A stretch of 64,000 nt of DNA from Candidatus Binatota bacterium (GTDB lineage Bacteria > Desulfobacterota > Binatia > UBA1149): the NCBI GenBank assembly GCA_012960245.1, contig DUBO01000042.1, positions 1-64,000 on the forward strand. Reading direction: 5' to 3'. The position numbers were made by a program, and so were the translations under genes. Below, piece by piece: positions 44,777-54,067 of this stretch. Positions within the stretch are counted from its first letter, which is position 1. Each line of letters begins with the position of its first letter. Under the pieces are notes generated by a model. That model was not told where the DNA came from and did no database searches. It saw nothing but the letters and a program-made list of their open reading frames with translations.

Positions 44777-47700
44777 TCAGGCCGAGGCCTGGGCGGCGGC
44801 GCCGCTTTTCTCCTTTTCGGTTTCCTCGAGCACGCGTCGGTACTCGCTGGGAAACACCTTGACGAACCGCGCCAGGGTGTTGTTCCAGTCGCCGAGCAGG
44901 CGCTCGGCCAGCTCGCTGCCGGTGAGCTGTACGTGTCGCTGCACTAATCGCTTGATCTCGGCCGCCTCGTCGGGGTCATCGAGCTTGAACAACTCGATCA
45001 TTCCCATGTTGCAGCGCTCGGCGAAGCGCCCGTCGACGTCGAGCACGTAGGCAAACCCACCGCTCATCCCGGCAGCAAAGTTGCGCCCGGTGGTACCCAG
45101 GCACACCAGTCGGCCACCGGTCATGTACTCGCAGCCGTGGTCACCCACGCCTTCGACAACGACCGTGACGCCGCTGTTACGCACGCAGCAGCGTTCGCCT
45201 ACCTGGCCGCGCACGAACACTTCGCCGGCGGTGGCGCCGTAGAAAGCCACGTTGCCAATGATGATGTTGTCCTCGGCCACGAAGGAGGCCTCGGCCTGCG
45301 GGGCTATGCTCACCTGTCCGCCCGACATTCCCTTGCAGAAGTAGTCGTTGGCGTCACCGTGGATGTGGGCGGTTATGCCGGGGGCCATGAAGGCACCGAA
45401 GCTTTGCCCGGCAGAGCCGGTAAAATTGAGCTTGATGGTGTGGTCGGGCAGGCCCTCTTCACCGTACTTCTTCGTTATCTCGTGGCTCAGGGTGGTACAC
45501 ACGGTGCGGTTGGTGTTGGCAATAGGCAGGTCAATCGCCACCGCCTTGCCCTCGTCCAGGGCTGCCCGCACCAGTTGGATGATCTCGTTGTCCAGCGCTT
45601 TTTCCAGGCCGTGATCCTGGGTACCGGTGCCGCTTATGCCCACGCCGGGTAAGGCCGGCGGGCGGGCGAGTATGGGCGCGAGATCCAACCCGCGCGCCTT
45701 CCAGTGGTCCACGGCTTCAGAAATGTTGAGAAGATCCACGCGACCGGTGAGCTCCTGCACGGAGCGCACTCCCATGGCGGCCATTATCTCGCGAAGTTCT
45801 TCGGCCACGAACATCATGAAGTTGATCACTTGTTCGGGCGTGCCCGAGAATTTTTTGCGCAGCGATTTGTCCTGGGTGGCGATGCCTACCGGGCAGGTAT
45901 TGAGATGGCACTTGCGCATCATGATGCAGCCTTCCGCCACCAGGGCGGCGGTCGCAAATCCGAACTCGTCCGCACCGAGCATGGCAGCCACGGCCACGTC
46001 GCGCCCGGTCTTGAGCTGTCCGTCGGTCTCGACCCTGATGCGGCTGCGCAGGTCGTTGTCCACCAGCACCTGCTGGGTCTCGGCGAGTCCCAGTTCCCAG
46101 GGCGCACCGGCGTACTTGATCGAGCTGAGAGGCGAAGCCCCGGTGCCGCCGTCGTGGCCGCTTATGAGCACCACGTCGGCCTTTGCCTTCGATACCCCGG
46201 CCGCGATCGTGCCCACCCCGACCTCGGAAACCAGCTTGACGCTGACCCTCGCCGCCGGGTTTGAGTTTTTCAGGTCGTGGATGAGCTGTGCGAGGTCCTC
46301 GATGGAATAGATGTCGTGGTGGGGCGGGGGAGAAATCAGGCCTACCCCCGGCGTGGAGTAGCGGGTGCGGGCTATCACCCGGTCCACCTTGTGTCCCGGC
46401 AACTGGCCGCCCTCGCCGGGCTTGGCTCCCTGCGCCATCTTTATCTGCAGTTCCTTGGCGTTGGTGAGGTAGTTGATGGTCACGCCGAACCTGCCCGAGG
46501 CCACCTGCTTGATGGCCGAGCAGGCCGAGTCGCCGTTGGCCATGGGCTTGAAGCGGTCGGGGTTCTCACCGCCTTCGCCCGTGTTGGAACGTCCGCCTAT
46601 GCGGTTCATGGCGATGGCCAGGTTTTCGTGCGCTTCGCGGCTGATCGAGCCGTAGGACATGGCGCCGGTCTTGAATCTCTTAACGATCTCGGTGGCCGCT
46701 TCAACTTCGTCGAGGGGTACGGGCGTGGTGTCGTTCCTGAAACTCATCAGGCCCCTGAGCGTACACAGGTTGCTGCTCTGCTCGTTGACGAGCTTGCTGT
46801 ACTGCCCGAATACCTCGTAGTCGCCCGAGCGTACCGCCAGCTGCAACCTCGACACGGTTTCGGGGTTGAACAGGTGGTATTCTCCGCGCCGACGCCACTG
46901 GTACTGGCCGCCTGTTTCAAGCGCGTCGGCGTCGCCCACCGCTTGTCCGTAGGCGCGATCGTGGCGCAGTCGCGACTCCTCGGCTATCACATCGAGGCCG
47001 ATCCCGCCTATGCGAGAGGCAGTGCCAAAGAAACAACGCTCTATGACCTCGGGGGCGATGCCTATGGCTTCGAAGATCTGCGCGCCGCGGTAGCTGGCCT
47101 GCGTAGAGATGCCCATCTTCGACATGGTCTTGAGCAGACCCTTGCCGATAGCCTTGCAGTAATTCTCAACGGCCTGTTCGGCCGACACTCCATCGAGCGC
47201 GCCCTTGCCCGCGAGGGCATTGAGCGTATCCATGGCCAGCCAGGGGTTTACGGCCGACGCGCCGTAGCCCGACAGCAGGCAGAAGTGCATCACCTCGCGC
47301 ACTTCGCCGCTTTCCACTACCAACCCGACCAGCGTTCGGCTGCCCTCGCGTATGAGGTGGTGATGGACGGCGCCGATAGCCAGCAGCGCCGGTATCGGCG
47401 CGCGCTCGGCGTCGGCCGCGCGGTCGGAGAGGATGATGATGTCGAAGCCTTTTTTTACGGCCTCCGAGGCCTGGTTGCAGATAGCCTGCAGCGCCTCGTC
47501 CAGGGCGTCTTCACCGCCGGACGCATCAAACAGGGAGTCGAGGGTCGTACTGTGTATACCGTTGGCGTCGATCTCGCGTATGCGCGCGAGCTGGTCGTTG
47601 CTGATGCAGGGCGCGGGTATGTGCAGCTGGCGGCAGTGGTCCTCGGTCTCGTCGAAAAGGTTCTGCTGGCGCCCGCACATGGCGTCCAGCGACATGATCA

Positions 47701-49321
47701 GCTCTTCGCGGATGGGGTCTATGGGCGGGTTGGTCACCTGGGCGAACAGCTGCTTGAAATAGTTGTAGAGTAGCTGCGGCTGGTTCGACAGCACGGCCAG
47801 GGGGGTGTCTGTGCCCATCGAGCCCAATGGTTCCTGGCCGTCACGGGCCATGGGCAGCAGCAGCATTTTGAGTTCTTCGCGGGTGTAGGCGTGGAGCTTC
47901 TGGGCGGTCTTCAGTTCGCCACCGGTGGTCGTTGCCGGCATCCCGCCGGGCTCGGGCAGCTCGTCGAGTTCGACGACGTTCCTCTCGAGCCATTCTCCCC
48001 AGGGCAGGCGTGCCGCCATGGCAGCCTTGGCTTCCTCGTCGTCGATGATGCGGTGCTCGTCGAGGTCAACGAGAAAGATTCGGCCCGGTTGCAGGCGTCC
48101 CTTGCGCTCCACGTTTTCGGGGGGTACGTCGATCACGCCCGTTTCCGAGGCGACGATCACCAGTCCGTCCTTGGTCACGAGGTATCTCGAGGGGCGCAGC
48201 CCGTTGCGGTCGAGTATGGCACCCACGCGGTGGCCGTCGGTGAAGGGAATGCAGGCCGGTCCGTCCCAGGGCTCAAGCAGGCAGCCGTGGTAGCGATAGA
48301 AGTCGCGGCGTTGCTGGTCCATGTCGTCGTGCTTTTCCCAGGCTTCGGGCACCATCATCATGGCGGCGTGGGGCAGTTCACGGCCGGTCTGGAACAGAAG
48401 CTCCAGTGCGTTGTCGAAGGTGGCCGAGTCGGACTGGCCGGGCTTTACTATCGGCAGCAGGCGCTCGAGCTCGGGCCCGAAAGTCGACGATTCGAACAGC
48501 TTTTCGCGGGCGTTCATCCAGTTGATGTTGCCGCGCAAGGTGTTGATCTCGCCGTTGTGGCACATGTAGCGAAACGGTTGCGCCAGGCTCCATGCGGGCA
48601 GCGTGTTGGTGCTGAAGCGCGAGTGCACCAGCGCCAGGGCTGACTCCATGTCTGCTTCGGCGAGGTCGGGGTAAAAACTGGCCAGCTGGCCGGTGAGCAG
48701 CATGCCCTTGTAGACCAGCGTACGGCAGGACAGGCTGCTGGGGTAGAAATCCCTCGCCGAGGCGCCGCCGGCGGCCGCGGCCTTGTTCTCGGCCACCTTG
48801 CGCATGGTGTAGAGCTTGCGCTCGAATGATTCCTCGTCGAGTTCGAGCCCGTTCTTACCCACGAACACCTGGGCAAAGTCGGGCCTGGTCGTAAGCGACG
48901 TGCTACCACAGTGCTGCTCGTTGAAGGGGACCTCGCGCCAGCCGAGCACTTCGAGGCCCACGCTCCTGGCGGCGCTGGCCACGATTTCTTCGCAGAGGCT
49001 ACGCTCGGCAGCTTCACGGGGCAGAAAAAGCATGCCGACGCCGTATTCCCGGGCTGGGGGCAGGGGGATTCCCAGTTTTTCTGCGCGGGTGCGCAGAAAA
49101 CGATCGGGGACCTGTATGAGCACGCCCGCGCCGTCACCCGACTCGGGGTCGCAGCCCGACGCGCCGCGGTGGTCAAGGTTGTGGAGTCCCGAGAGGGCTT
49201 TTTCGATCAGGTCGTGGGTGGGGACGTTGTCCAGGCGGGCGAGGAACCCAATACCGCAGGCGTCGTGTTCGGTCTCCGGGAGGTAGAGAGAAGGTATGCT
49301 GCCGTCGCTGAGTTGTCTCAT
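44777..49321 (-). CDS. gltB: Glutamate synthase large subunit
   Basis: ATG 49321 gives 1514 residues; a TTG at 49372 would add 17. The class II amidotransferase nucleophile is Cys22 (DACGIGF), preceded by a short propeptide that must be removed. The central FMN domain contains [33 protein letters not shown] and the 3Fe-4S motif C-x5-C-x4-C ([13 protein letters not shown]). The C-terminal beta-helix has [11 protein letters not shown] and [11 protein letters not shown]. It makes two glutamates from glutamine and 2-oxoglutarate. Confidence 0.95.
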   Translation of the reverse strand: MRQLSDGSIPSLYLPETEHDACGIGFLARLDNVPTHDLIEKALSGLHNLDHRGASGCDPESGDGAGVLIQVPDRFLRTRAEKLGIPLPPAREYGVGMLFLPREAAERSLCEEIVASAARSVGLEVLGWREVPFNEQHCGSTSLTTRPDFAQVFVGKNGLELDEESFERKLYTMRKVAENKAAAAGGASARDFYPSSLSCRTLVYKGMLLTGQLASFYPDLAEADMESALALVHSRFSTNTLPAWSLAQPFRYMCHNGEINTLRGNINWMNAREKLFESSTFGPELERLLPIVKPGQSDSATFDNALELLFQTGRELPHAAMMMVPEAWEKHDDMDQQRRDFYRYHGCLLEPWDGPACIPFTDGHRVGAILDRNGLRPSRYLVTKDGLVIVASETGVIDVPPENVERKGRLQPGRIFLVDLDEHRIIDDEEAKAAMAARLPWGEWLERNVVELDELPEPGGMPATTTGGELKTAQKLHAYTREELKMLLLPMARDGQEPLGSMGTDTPLAVLSNQPQLLYNYFKQLFAQVTNPPIDPIREELIMSLDAMCGRQQNLFDETEDHCRQLHIPAPCISNDQLARIREIDANGIHSTTLDSLFDASGGEDALDEALQAICNQASEAVKKGFDIIILSDRAADAERAPIPALLAIGAVHHHLIREGSRTLVGLVVESGEVREVMHFCLLSGYGASAVNPWLAMDTLNALAGKGALDGVSAEQAVENYCKAIGKGLLKTMSKMGISTQASYRGAQIFEAIGIAPEVIERCFFGTASRIGGIGLDVIAEESRLRHDRAYGQAVGDADALETGGQYQWRRRGEYHLFNPETVSRLQLAVRSGDYEVFGQYSKLVNEQSSNLCTLRGLMSFRNDTTPVPLDEVEAATEIVKRFKTGAMSYGSISREAHENLAIAMNRIGGRSNTGEGGENPDRFKPMANGDSACSAIKQVASGRFGVTINYLTNAKELQIKMAQGAKPGEGGQLPGHKVDRVIARTRYSTPGVGLISPPPHHDIYSIEDLAQLIHDLKNSNPAARVSVKLVSEVGVGTIAAGVSKAKADVVLISGHDGGTGASPLSSIKYAGAPWELGLAETQQVLVDNDLRSRIRVETDGQLKTGRDVAVAAMLGADEFGFATAALVAEGCIMMRKCHLNTCPVGIATQDKSLRKKFSGTPEQVINFMMFVAEELREIMAAMGVRSVQELTGRVDLLNISEAVDHWKARGLDLAPILARPPALPGVGISGTGTQDHGLEKALDNEIIQLVRAALDEGKAVAIDLPIANTNRTVCTTLSHEITKKYGEEGLPDHTIKLNFTGSAGQSFGAFMAPGITAHIHGDANDYFCKGMSGGQVSIAPQAEASFVAEDNIIIGNVAFYGATAGEVFVRGQVGERCCVRNSGVTVVVEGVGDHGCEYMTGGRLVCLGTTGRNFAAGMSGGFAYVLDVDGRFAERCNMGMIELFKLDDPDEAAEIKRLVQRHVQLTGSELAERLLGDWNNTLARFVKVFPSEYRRVLEETEKEKSGAAAQASA

Positions 49322-49474
49322 TAGCTGTGTCCGCGCCGGTTGCTCGAGTGCTACGCGCTCCGGCCGAGACAAGAAAGCTAGTAGAAAGTAGGGAATCTGT
49401 CAATAGCTAAGCTAGAATGACCAAATCAGGCCAAAAGGTTGACAGAACACCGGGGATTCGTCAGATTACTACCC
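49322..49474. promoter_or_regulatory. Divergent gltB / Lrp-like control region
   Basis: On the minus strand TTGACA (49403-49398) with a weak TAGCTT -10 17 nt on would drive gltB. Directly upstream of it, TAGCT-A-AGCTA (49404-49414) is a perfect 11-bp inverted repeat. On the plus strand TTGACA (49439-49444) lies 36 nt before ATG 49475, leaving almost no leader. One bound regulator could control both genes. Confidence 0.5.
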
Positions 49475-50071
49475 ATGACTAGACGAAAAACCGACCCGCG
49501 TATACTCGATGCCCAGGAGTTGAAGATCGTCCGCGCCCTGGTTCGCGACCCCCGCTTGTCGGACAACAAGCTGGGCGAGCAGAACCGAATCCCGGTGCGG
49601 ACGGTCAGCCGGAAGCGCGCGCGCATGGAGCAGGACCAACTTCTGCGCTACTTCACCGAACTCGACATGGGCGAGTCGGGCACCGGCCATTTTCAGTGCC
49701 GGCACATGTACATCATCCGCTTTGAGGTCGACGTGCGGCTCAGCCGCTTCCTGGAAGAAATAAACCGCGAGCCCAAGGTCGTGACCGTATTCACCCGCTC
49801 GGTCTACGAATCCCACGTGGCCGAGATCGACGGCCGGGTGGCCCTGGTGATGATCATCGACGGGGTGTCGGACGCGGATATCGTTGAGCGATTCCAGGAA
49901 GAAATACTGCCCGCACTCAAGTCCAACCATGGAAAGAAGGCGATAGAGGACGTATCAACCTTCAGGCTGCTGTCAAAGGTGCGCATGCTGCGCAACTACA
50001 TCCCCGACGTAAATATGGACAACGGGCGGATCAGCGACAGCTGGCACAGCGACGCGATCTTCGTGGCCTGA
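49475..50071 (+). CDS. Lrp/AsnC-like transcriptional regulator
   Basis: The product has 198 residues from ATG 49475, longer than the usual 150-165. The N-terminal helix-turn-helix (LDAQELKIVRALVRDPRLSD ... NRIPVRTVSRKRARME) fits Lrp/AsnC. The effector domain is divergent, so RAM homology is uncertain. Its divergent position to gltB suggests control of nitrogen assimilation; in E. coli, Lrp regulates gltBD. That link is inference here. Confidence 0.65.
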   Translation: MTRRKTDPRILDAQELKIVRALVRDPRLSDNKLGEQNRIPVRTVSRKRARMEQDQLLRYFTELDMGESGTGHFQCRHMYIIRFEVDVRLSRFLEEINREPKVVTVFTRSVYESHVAEIDGRVALVMIIDGVSDADIVERFQEEILPALKSNHGKKAIEDVSTFRLLSKVRMLRNYIPDVNMDNGRISDSWHSDAIFVA

Positions 50072-50159
50072 GGGAGGCGCCGGGTCTTTTTGCCCTGAGG
50101 AGGCTGGTAAACGGCCAGAATCTGCTGGCGCGATGGTCACTGTCGGGGTACCCTGAGGC

Positions 50160-50537
50160 ATGGCCCGGTTGACAATCTGCGCACTTTTTTTTGCAGCCCT
50201 GTGCCTGGCACCTGTTTCCCTGGTGGCCTACGTTGACGACCAGGAGCCGGGGGCGGGGCAGGGCGAGCGCAATGAACTCATGCTACCCGACCCCTTCCTG
50301 GACGACGACTGGCCGGAGATCGAAAAACCCCGCATGGTCGAGCCCCCGTCGCGTCTAGAGGGGGAGACCTCGGCCGAGCGCGCGTTTCGGGAGCAGGCAG
50401 ACCGTGATCTGCAGATTGAAAAAGAGTTTGACGACGATGGCATGGATGGCAGCGGCATAGGCGACGATCTGGACGATGATCTGAGCGGCAGCGGTTTTGA
50501 GCGGGAACTGCAGCAGCTCGAAGACTTTATGGACTGA
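50160..50537 (+). CDS. Small acidic secreted protein of unknown function
   Basis: The product has 125 residues. A signal-type N-terminus (LTICALFFAALCLAPVSLVA) is followed by an acidic, low-complexity mature part with DDD runs (FDDDGMDGSGIGDDLDDD). No family is recognised. It may bind cations such as calcium. It lies 30 bp upstream of the PPOX gene. Confidence 0.6.
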   Translation: MARLTICALFFAALCLAPVSLVAYVDDQEPGAGQGERNELMLPDPFLDDDWPEIEKPRMVEPPSRLEGETSAERAFREQADRDLQIEKEFDDDGMDGSGIGDDLDDDLSGSGFERELQQLEDFMD

Positions 50538-50567
50538 CCGCTCGGGCTACAGGGGAACACGACAAGC

Positions 50568-51056
50568 ATGGCTAATGTACGCGATCGCATAGCGCTCAGC
50601 GAAGAAGAAATCAGCGCGTTCATAGAGAACGCACAGACCGTGATAGTTGGCAGCAACAACCACGACGGCGTACCCCACATGATGCCCATGTGGTACTCGA
50701 TGGTGGACGGTCTTATCTCGATGCACACCTACGGAGCTTCGCAGAAAGTCGTCAACCTGCGGCGCGACCCGAGGGGGTCCGCCCTGGTCGAAGACGGTGA
50801 TACCTACGGTACCCTGCGCGGCGTTTTTCAGCGCGGTTACTACGACGTCATCGACGATCAGGATCTTTGCGTGGAGATAGGGGTTAAGTCGGCCAACAAG
50901 TACCAGGATATTCCAGAAGATCTTTCTCGGCCTCACGTGGTAGAGGCCGTACGCAAGAGGGTGGCGTTGGTGTTTCACCCCGAGAAGACCACGAGCTGGG
51001 ATCACCGCAAGCTGCGTGCCGCCGGCGCGTCGGACAACGGCCCCGGCGCCGACTGA
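50568..51056 (+). CDS. PPOX-class (pyridoxamine oxidase-like) flavin/F420-binding protein
   Basis: The product has 162 residues with a split beta-barrel sequence: TVIVGSNNHDGVPHMMPMWYSMVDG, TYGASQKVVNLRRDPRGSALVEDG and RGVFQRGYYDV. It resembles F420- or FMN-dependent PPOX proteins. With two LLM enzymes in the window it adds to the case for F420 use, which is not proven because no F420 biosynthesis gene is present. Confidence 0.8.
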   Translation: MANVRDRIALSEEEISAFIENAQTVIVGSNNHDGVPHMMPMWYSMVDGLISMHTYGASQKVVNLRRDPRGSALVEDGDTYGTLRGVFQRGYYDVIDDQDLCVEIGVKSANKYQDIPEDLSRPHVVEAVRKRVALVFHPEKTTSWDHRKLRAAGASDNGPGAD

Positions 51057-51062
51057 CCGCCA

Positions 51063-51710
51063 GTGGCTTTGCTGACAGCCAGGACCGTGGCCACGCTGCT
51101 CGTGCTGCTGGCTTCCTGCACTGTCCATGAATACGGTGCGCCCGCCCGTGAGGCGCCCTCGGCCGATGCCCCGGTTGTCCTGTTTTTTGGCGACAGCATC
51201 ACTGCTGGCACCGGCGTGGGCCAGGCCGCTGCGTTTCCGGCGGTGGTGCAGGAAAGGATAAACAGCGAAGGTTTGGACTACCGCTGCGTCAACGCAGGTG
51301 TCTCCGGCATAACCACCGGCGGGTCCCTGTTGCGCCTGCCTGAGTTCCTGCGGGAGCCGCCAGCGGTGGTAGTTGTTGAGCTGGGCGCCAACGATGTGTT
51401 CCGACGGGTGCCGTCGGAGGCCTGGACGAAGAATCTTGTCGAGATCGTTGAGCGTTTCCAGGCGGCGGGCTCCGGGGTTCTGATAGCCGGGACCCTGTTT
51501 CCACCGTTTGAGCTGCGTTCGGGGGGAGCGGCAGAAGCCGTGTACCGAGACGTAGCCCGTCTCAGCTCGGCTCCGCTGCTGGTGGACCTGATGGCTGGGG
51601 TAGCTGGAGATCCGGCTCTCAACGTGGCCGACGGCGTGCACCCCAACCTCGAAGGGCATCGTCGCCTGGCAGAGACCCTGTGGCCCTACCTGCTGCCCTT
51701 GCTCGATTGA
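51063..51710 (+). CDS. GDSL/SGNH hydrolase lipoprotein (TesA-like)
   Basis: The product has 215 residues from GTG. The signal peptide ends LLASC with lipobox Cys19. The nucleophile block is FFGDSITAG (Ser45), GAND supplies the oxyanion Asn, and DGVHPN supplies Asp190 and His193. It is likely an esterase, thioesterase or lysophospholipase in the periplasm. The last 25 bp overlap the convergent MMPL gene. Confidence 0.88.
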   Translation: MALLTARTVATLLVLLASCTVHEYGAPAREAPSADAPVVLFFGDSITAGTGVGQAAAFPAVVQERINSEGLDYRCVNAGVSGITTGGSLLRLPEFLREPPAVVVVELGANDVFRRVPSEAWTKNLVEIVERFQAAGSGVLIAGTLFPPFELRSGGAAEAVYRDVARLSSAPLLVDLMAGVAGDPALNVADGVHPNLEGHRRLAETLWPYLLPLLD

Positions 51711-54067
51711 CCAGTTCCACCCGAGCCCGGAATACGCACCAGCCGTGAAAGGGTGGCCGGGAACAGAAGTATAGACACCAGGTAACATACCGCGACCGTG
51801 ATGGCGGTGAGCGCGCCCAGCTTGATCTGCGGGTAGAGATCGGCGGCGAGCAAAACCAGGAAGCCTGCCAGGAGCACCACCGCGTTGAAGAACAACGCGC
51901 GCCCGGCCGTAACCGCTGTAATCACGGCCGCTTGTTCGTGCGCGACACCAGCGCGTCTCTCTCCCAGGTAGCGGTAGAGGTAGTGGATGGCGAAGTCGAT
52001 GCCTATTCCAAGCGTCATGGCGCCGAGCATTACTATGGGTATATCGACCGGTACCCCGGCAAAGCCCATGCTCCCGTAGGCAGCCAGCAGGGCAAAAGTA
52101 ACGGGCATCACGGCAAGCACTCCCAGCGGCAACCGTCCGAACACCGCCCAGCAGATCAAGGTCAGCAGGGGCAGACATATGGCCAGCGCTCGGATCTGGT
52201 CGTTTATGACGTGCAATTCCATTCGCGAACTCGTCATGGCGTCACCCGAGAATACTATTTTTGCCGACGGCAGCCCCGGACCGTTGAACAGTTCCTCGGA
52301 GAGGTCCCTTGCCTGTTCGAGAGTAGCTTTTGCCCAGGCGGTGCCGGTGCGGTTGATGAACATCTGCATGCGGGCGTGGCGGTAGTCGTAGTCCACCATG
52401 TCGTCAAAATCGCCGGGATCACCCGACATGGAGTAGAGCAGCAGGTACTGGGCCACCAGCTCACGCGAGCCGGGTATCTCGGCCTTGTGGGGGTCATCGC
52501 CGTGCATTACGCGGTTCATGCGGGCTACCAGTTCGGCCAGTGACAAGGAGCCACCTACCTGCGGCAGCTCGTCCATTCGCCGTTGCATTTCAAGCATGGC
52601 GGAGAGTAGCGCGGGATCCTTGATGGCGTCGACCGAGCCGCCGTCTATTACAACGTCGAGTATGGTGCTTCCCGAGAAGTGGGCGTTGACCGCGTCGTCG
52701 GCGTCCCTGATTTCGTGGCCCGGCGGAAACTGGGCTATGCGCGAACTGTCCACGGTCAACCTGCTGGCTCCAAAAATTCCAGCCACTACCAGTGCTGCGA
52801 AAACGGCCACTACCCAGTTTCTTCTCCGCGACGCCGCGCGCGCTACGCCAGCGAACAGGCGCACGCTGCTGTTGTTGTCGTCAAACAGGCTGCGGCGGGT
52901 GCCCAAACGCGGTGCCTTCAGCGGCAACAGGGCAAACAGCGCAGGAATGAGCAGGAGCGTAAGCACGAAGGCCGCCGTCACCCCCACCGCGGCGAGCACA
53001 CCGAAGTCGCGTAGCGGCGCCATCGATGACATCGAGGTCGACAGAAAACCGACCGCCGTAGTCACCGAGGTAAGCAGCACGGGAGGACCCATGTCCATCA
53101 TCGTTACGCGCACGATCTCGTCGCGCCCTGCGTCGGGTGACTCGACCTGCGCGTCGTAGTAGCGACTGAGCAGGTGTATCGAATCGGCAACGGCTATGGG
53201 TACGAGAACGACCAGCAGTATGGAACTGATGGTGTACATCGGGTGTCCCCACCAACCCAGGAATCCGAAGGTCCAGATTTCGGTCGCGGCTATAACGGCG
53301 AGGCAGATACCAACCGAGCGAAGCGTGCGAAATGACAAGAGTACCAGCAGGCTGATCACCGCAAGTACGAAGGGCATCAGGCGACGGCCCTCGGCGGGGA
53401 TGGCGATGTAGAAGATTCCTTCGATCACCGGGCGGCCGGCGAGAAAAAACTGTTCGGGATGGCCCGCCTCGCTGAGCCCGTCGACGTAGGCCTTGAGCTT
53501 CAGGTAGGAGCCGGCCTGGTCGGCGTGACCCTGCTCGGACTCGCGCACCATTATCAGGGTGCCCTTATCGTCGAGAGCCGCGAGGGTGCCTTCGAACATA
53601 CCGTTGTCTCGTATGGCTTGCCTCAGCCGCCGGGCTCCCTCGGGATCATCGGGAGCCAGCTCCATGAAGGGCTCCACTTCCATGCCCTCCTCGGTGCCGC
53701 GCACATTGTTTACGGTGGACAGCGACCTCAGATCCGAGTTGACGGCCGTTTCAAATTCGGGCTGTTCCTGCAGCCAGTCGGTGATGCGGCTCACCAGCGC
53801 CAGTGTCTCGGGGTTGAAGGCACCGTCGGGGTGGTCGGGCCTGAGCACGGCGATCATGTGCAGGCTTACATCGCCGAAAACTTCTTCGATGTACGCCAGG
53901 TTGTCGCGCGCTATGTCCTTGTCGGGGAGGAACTGCCTCGCGTCGCTGTCTATGTAGACTCGTGGAAGGCCGGCGGCCATGAAGGCGGTGGCGGCCAGCG
54001 CGATGAGCAGTGCCACCAGTGGCCTGCGGATGACCGCATCGATGTAGCGTTGCCAGGCGCGTTTCAC
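51686..54067 (-). CDS. MMPL/RND-family transporter, subunit 1
   Basis: The product has 793 residues and a two-fold RND layout: one helix, a large periplasmic domain, five to six helices, then a repeat. VPIAVADSIHLLSRYYDAQVE and GIGIDFAIHYLYRYLGERR mark the two halves, each with the Asp typical of proton-coupled MMPL/HpnN-like exporters. Members move lipids such as hopanoids or mycolates. It overlaps its upstream paralogue by 4 bp (ATGA). The two share only moderate similarity, so they may form a hetero-oligomer or handle different steps. Confidence 0.9.
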   Translation of the reverse strand: MKRAWQRYIDAVIRRPLVALLIALAATAFMAAGLPRVYIDSDARQFLPDKDIARDNLAYIEEVFGDVSLHMIAVLRPDHPDGAFNPETLALVSRITDWLQEQPEFETAVNSDLRSLSTVNNVRGTEEGMEVEPFMELAPDDPEGARRLRQAIRDNGMFEGTLAALDDKGTLIMVRESEQGHADQAGSYLKLKAYVDGLSEAGHPEQFFLAGRPVIEGIFYIAIPAEGRRLMPFVLAVISLLVLLSFRTLRSVGICLAVIAATEIWTFGFLGWWGHPMYTISSILLVVLVPIAVADSIHLLSRYYDAQVESPDAGRDEIVRVTMMDMGPPVLLTSVTTAVGFLSTSMSSMAPLRDFGVLAAVGVTAAFVLTLLLIPALFALLPLKAPRLGTRRSLFDDNNSSVRLFAGVARAASRRRNWVVAVFAALVVAGIFGASRLTVDSSRIAQFPPGHEIRDADDAVNAHFSGSTILDVVIDGGSVDAIKDPALLSAMLEMQRRMDELPQVGGSLSLAELVARMNRVMHGDDPHKAEIPGSRELVAQYLLLYSMSGDPGDFDDMVDYDYRHARMQMFINRTGTAWAKATLEQARDLSEELFNGPGLPSAKIVFSGDAMTSSRMELHVINDQIRALAICLPLLTLICWAVFGRLPLGVLAVMPVTFALLAAYGSMGFAGVPVDIPIVMLGAMTLGIGIDFAIHYLYRYLGERRAGVAHEQAAVITAVTAGRALFFNAVVLLAGFLVLLAADLYPQIKLGALTAITVAVCYLVSILLFPATLSRLVRIPGSGGTGQSSKGSR

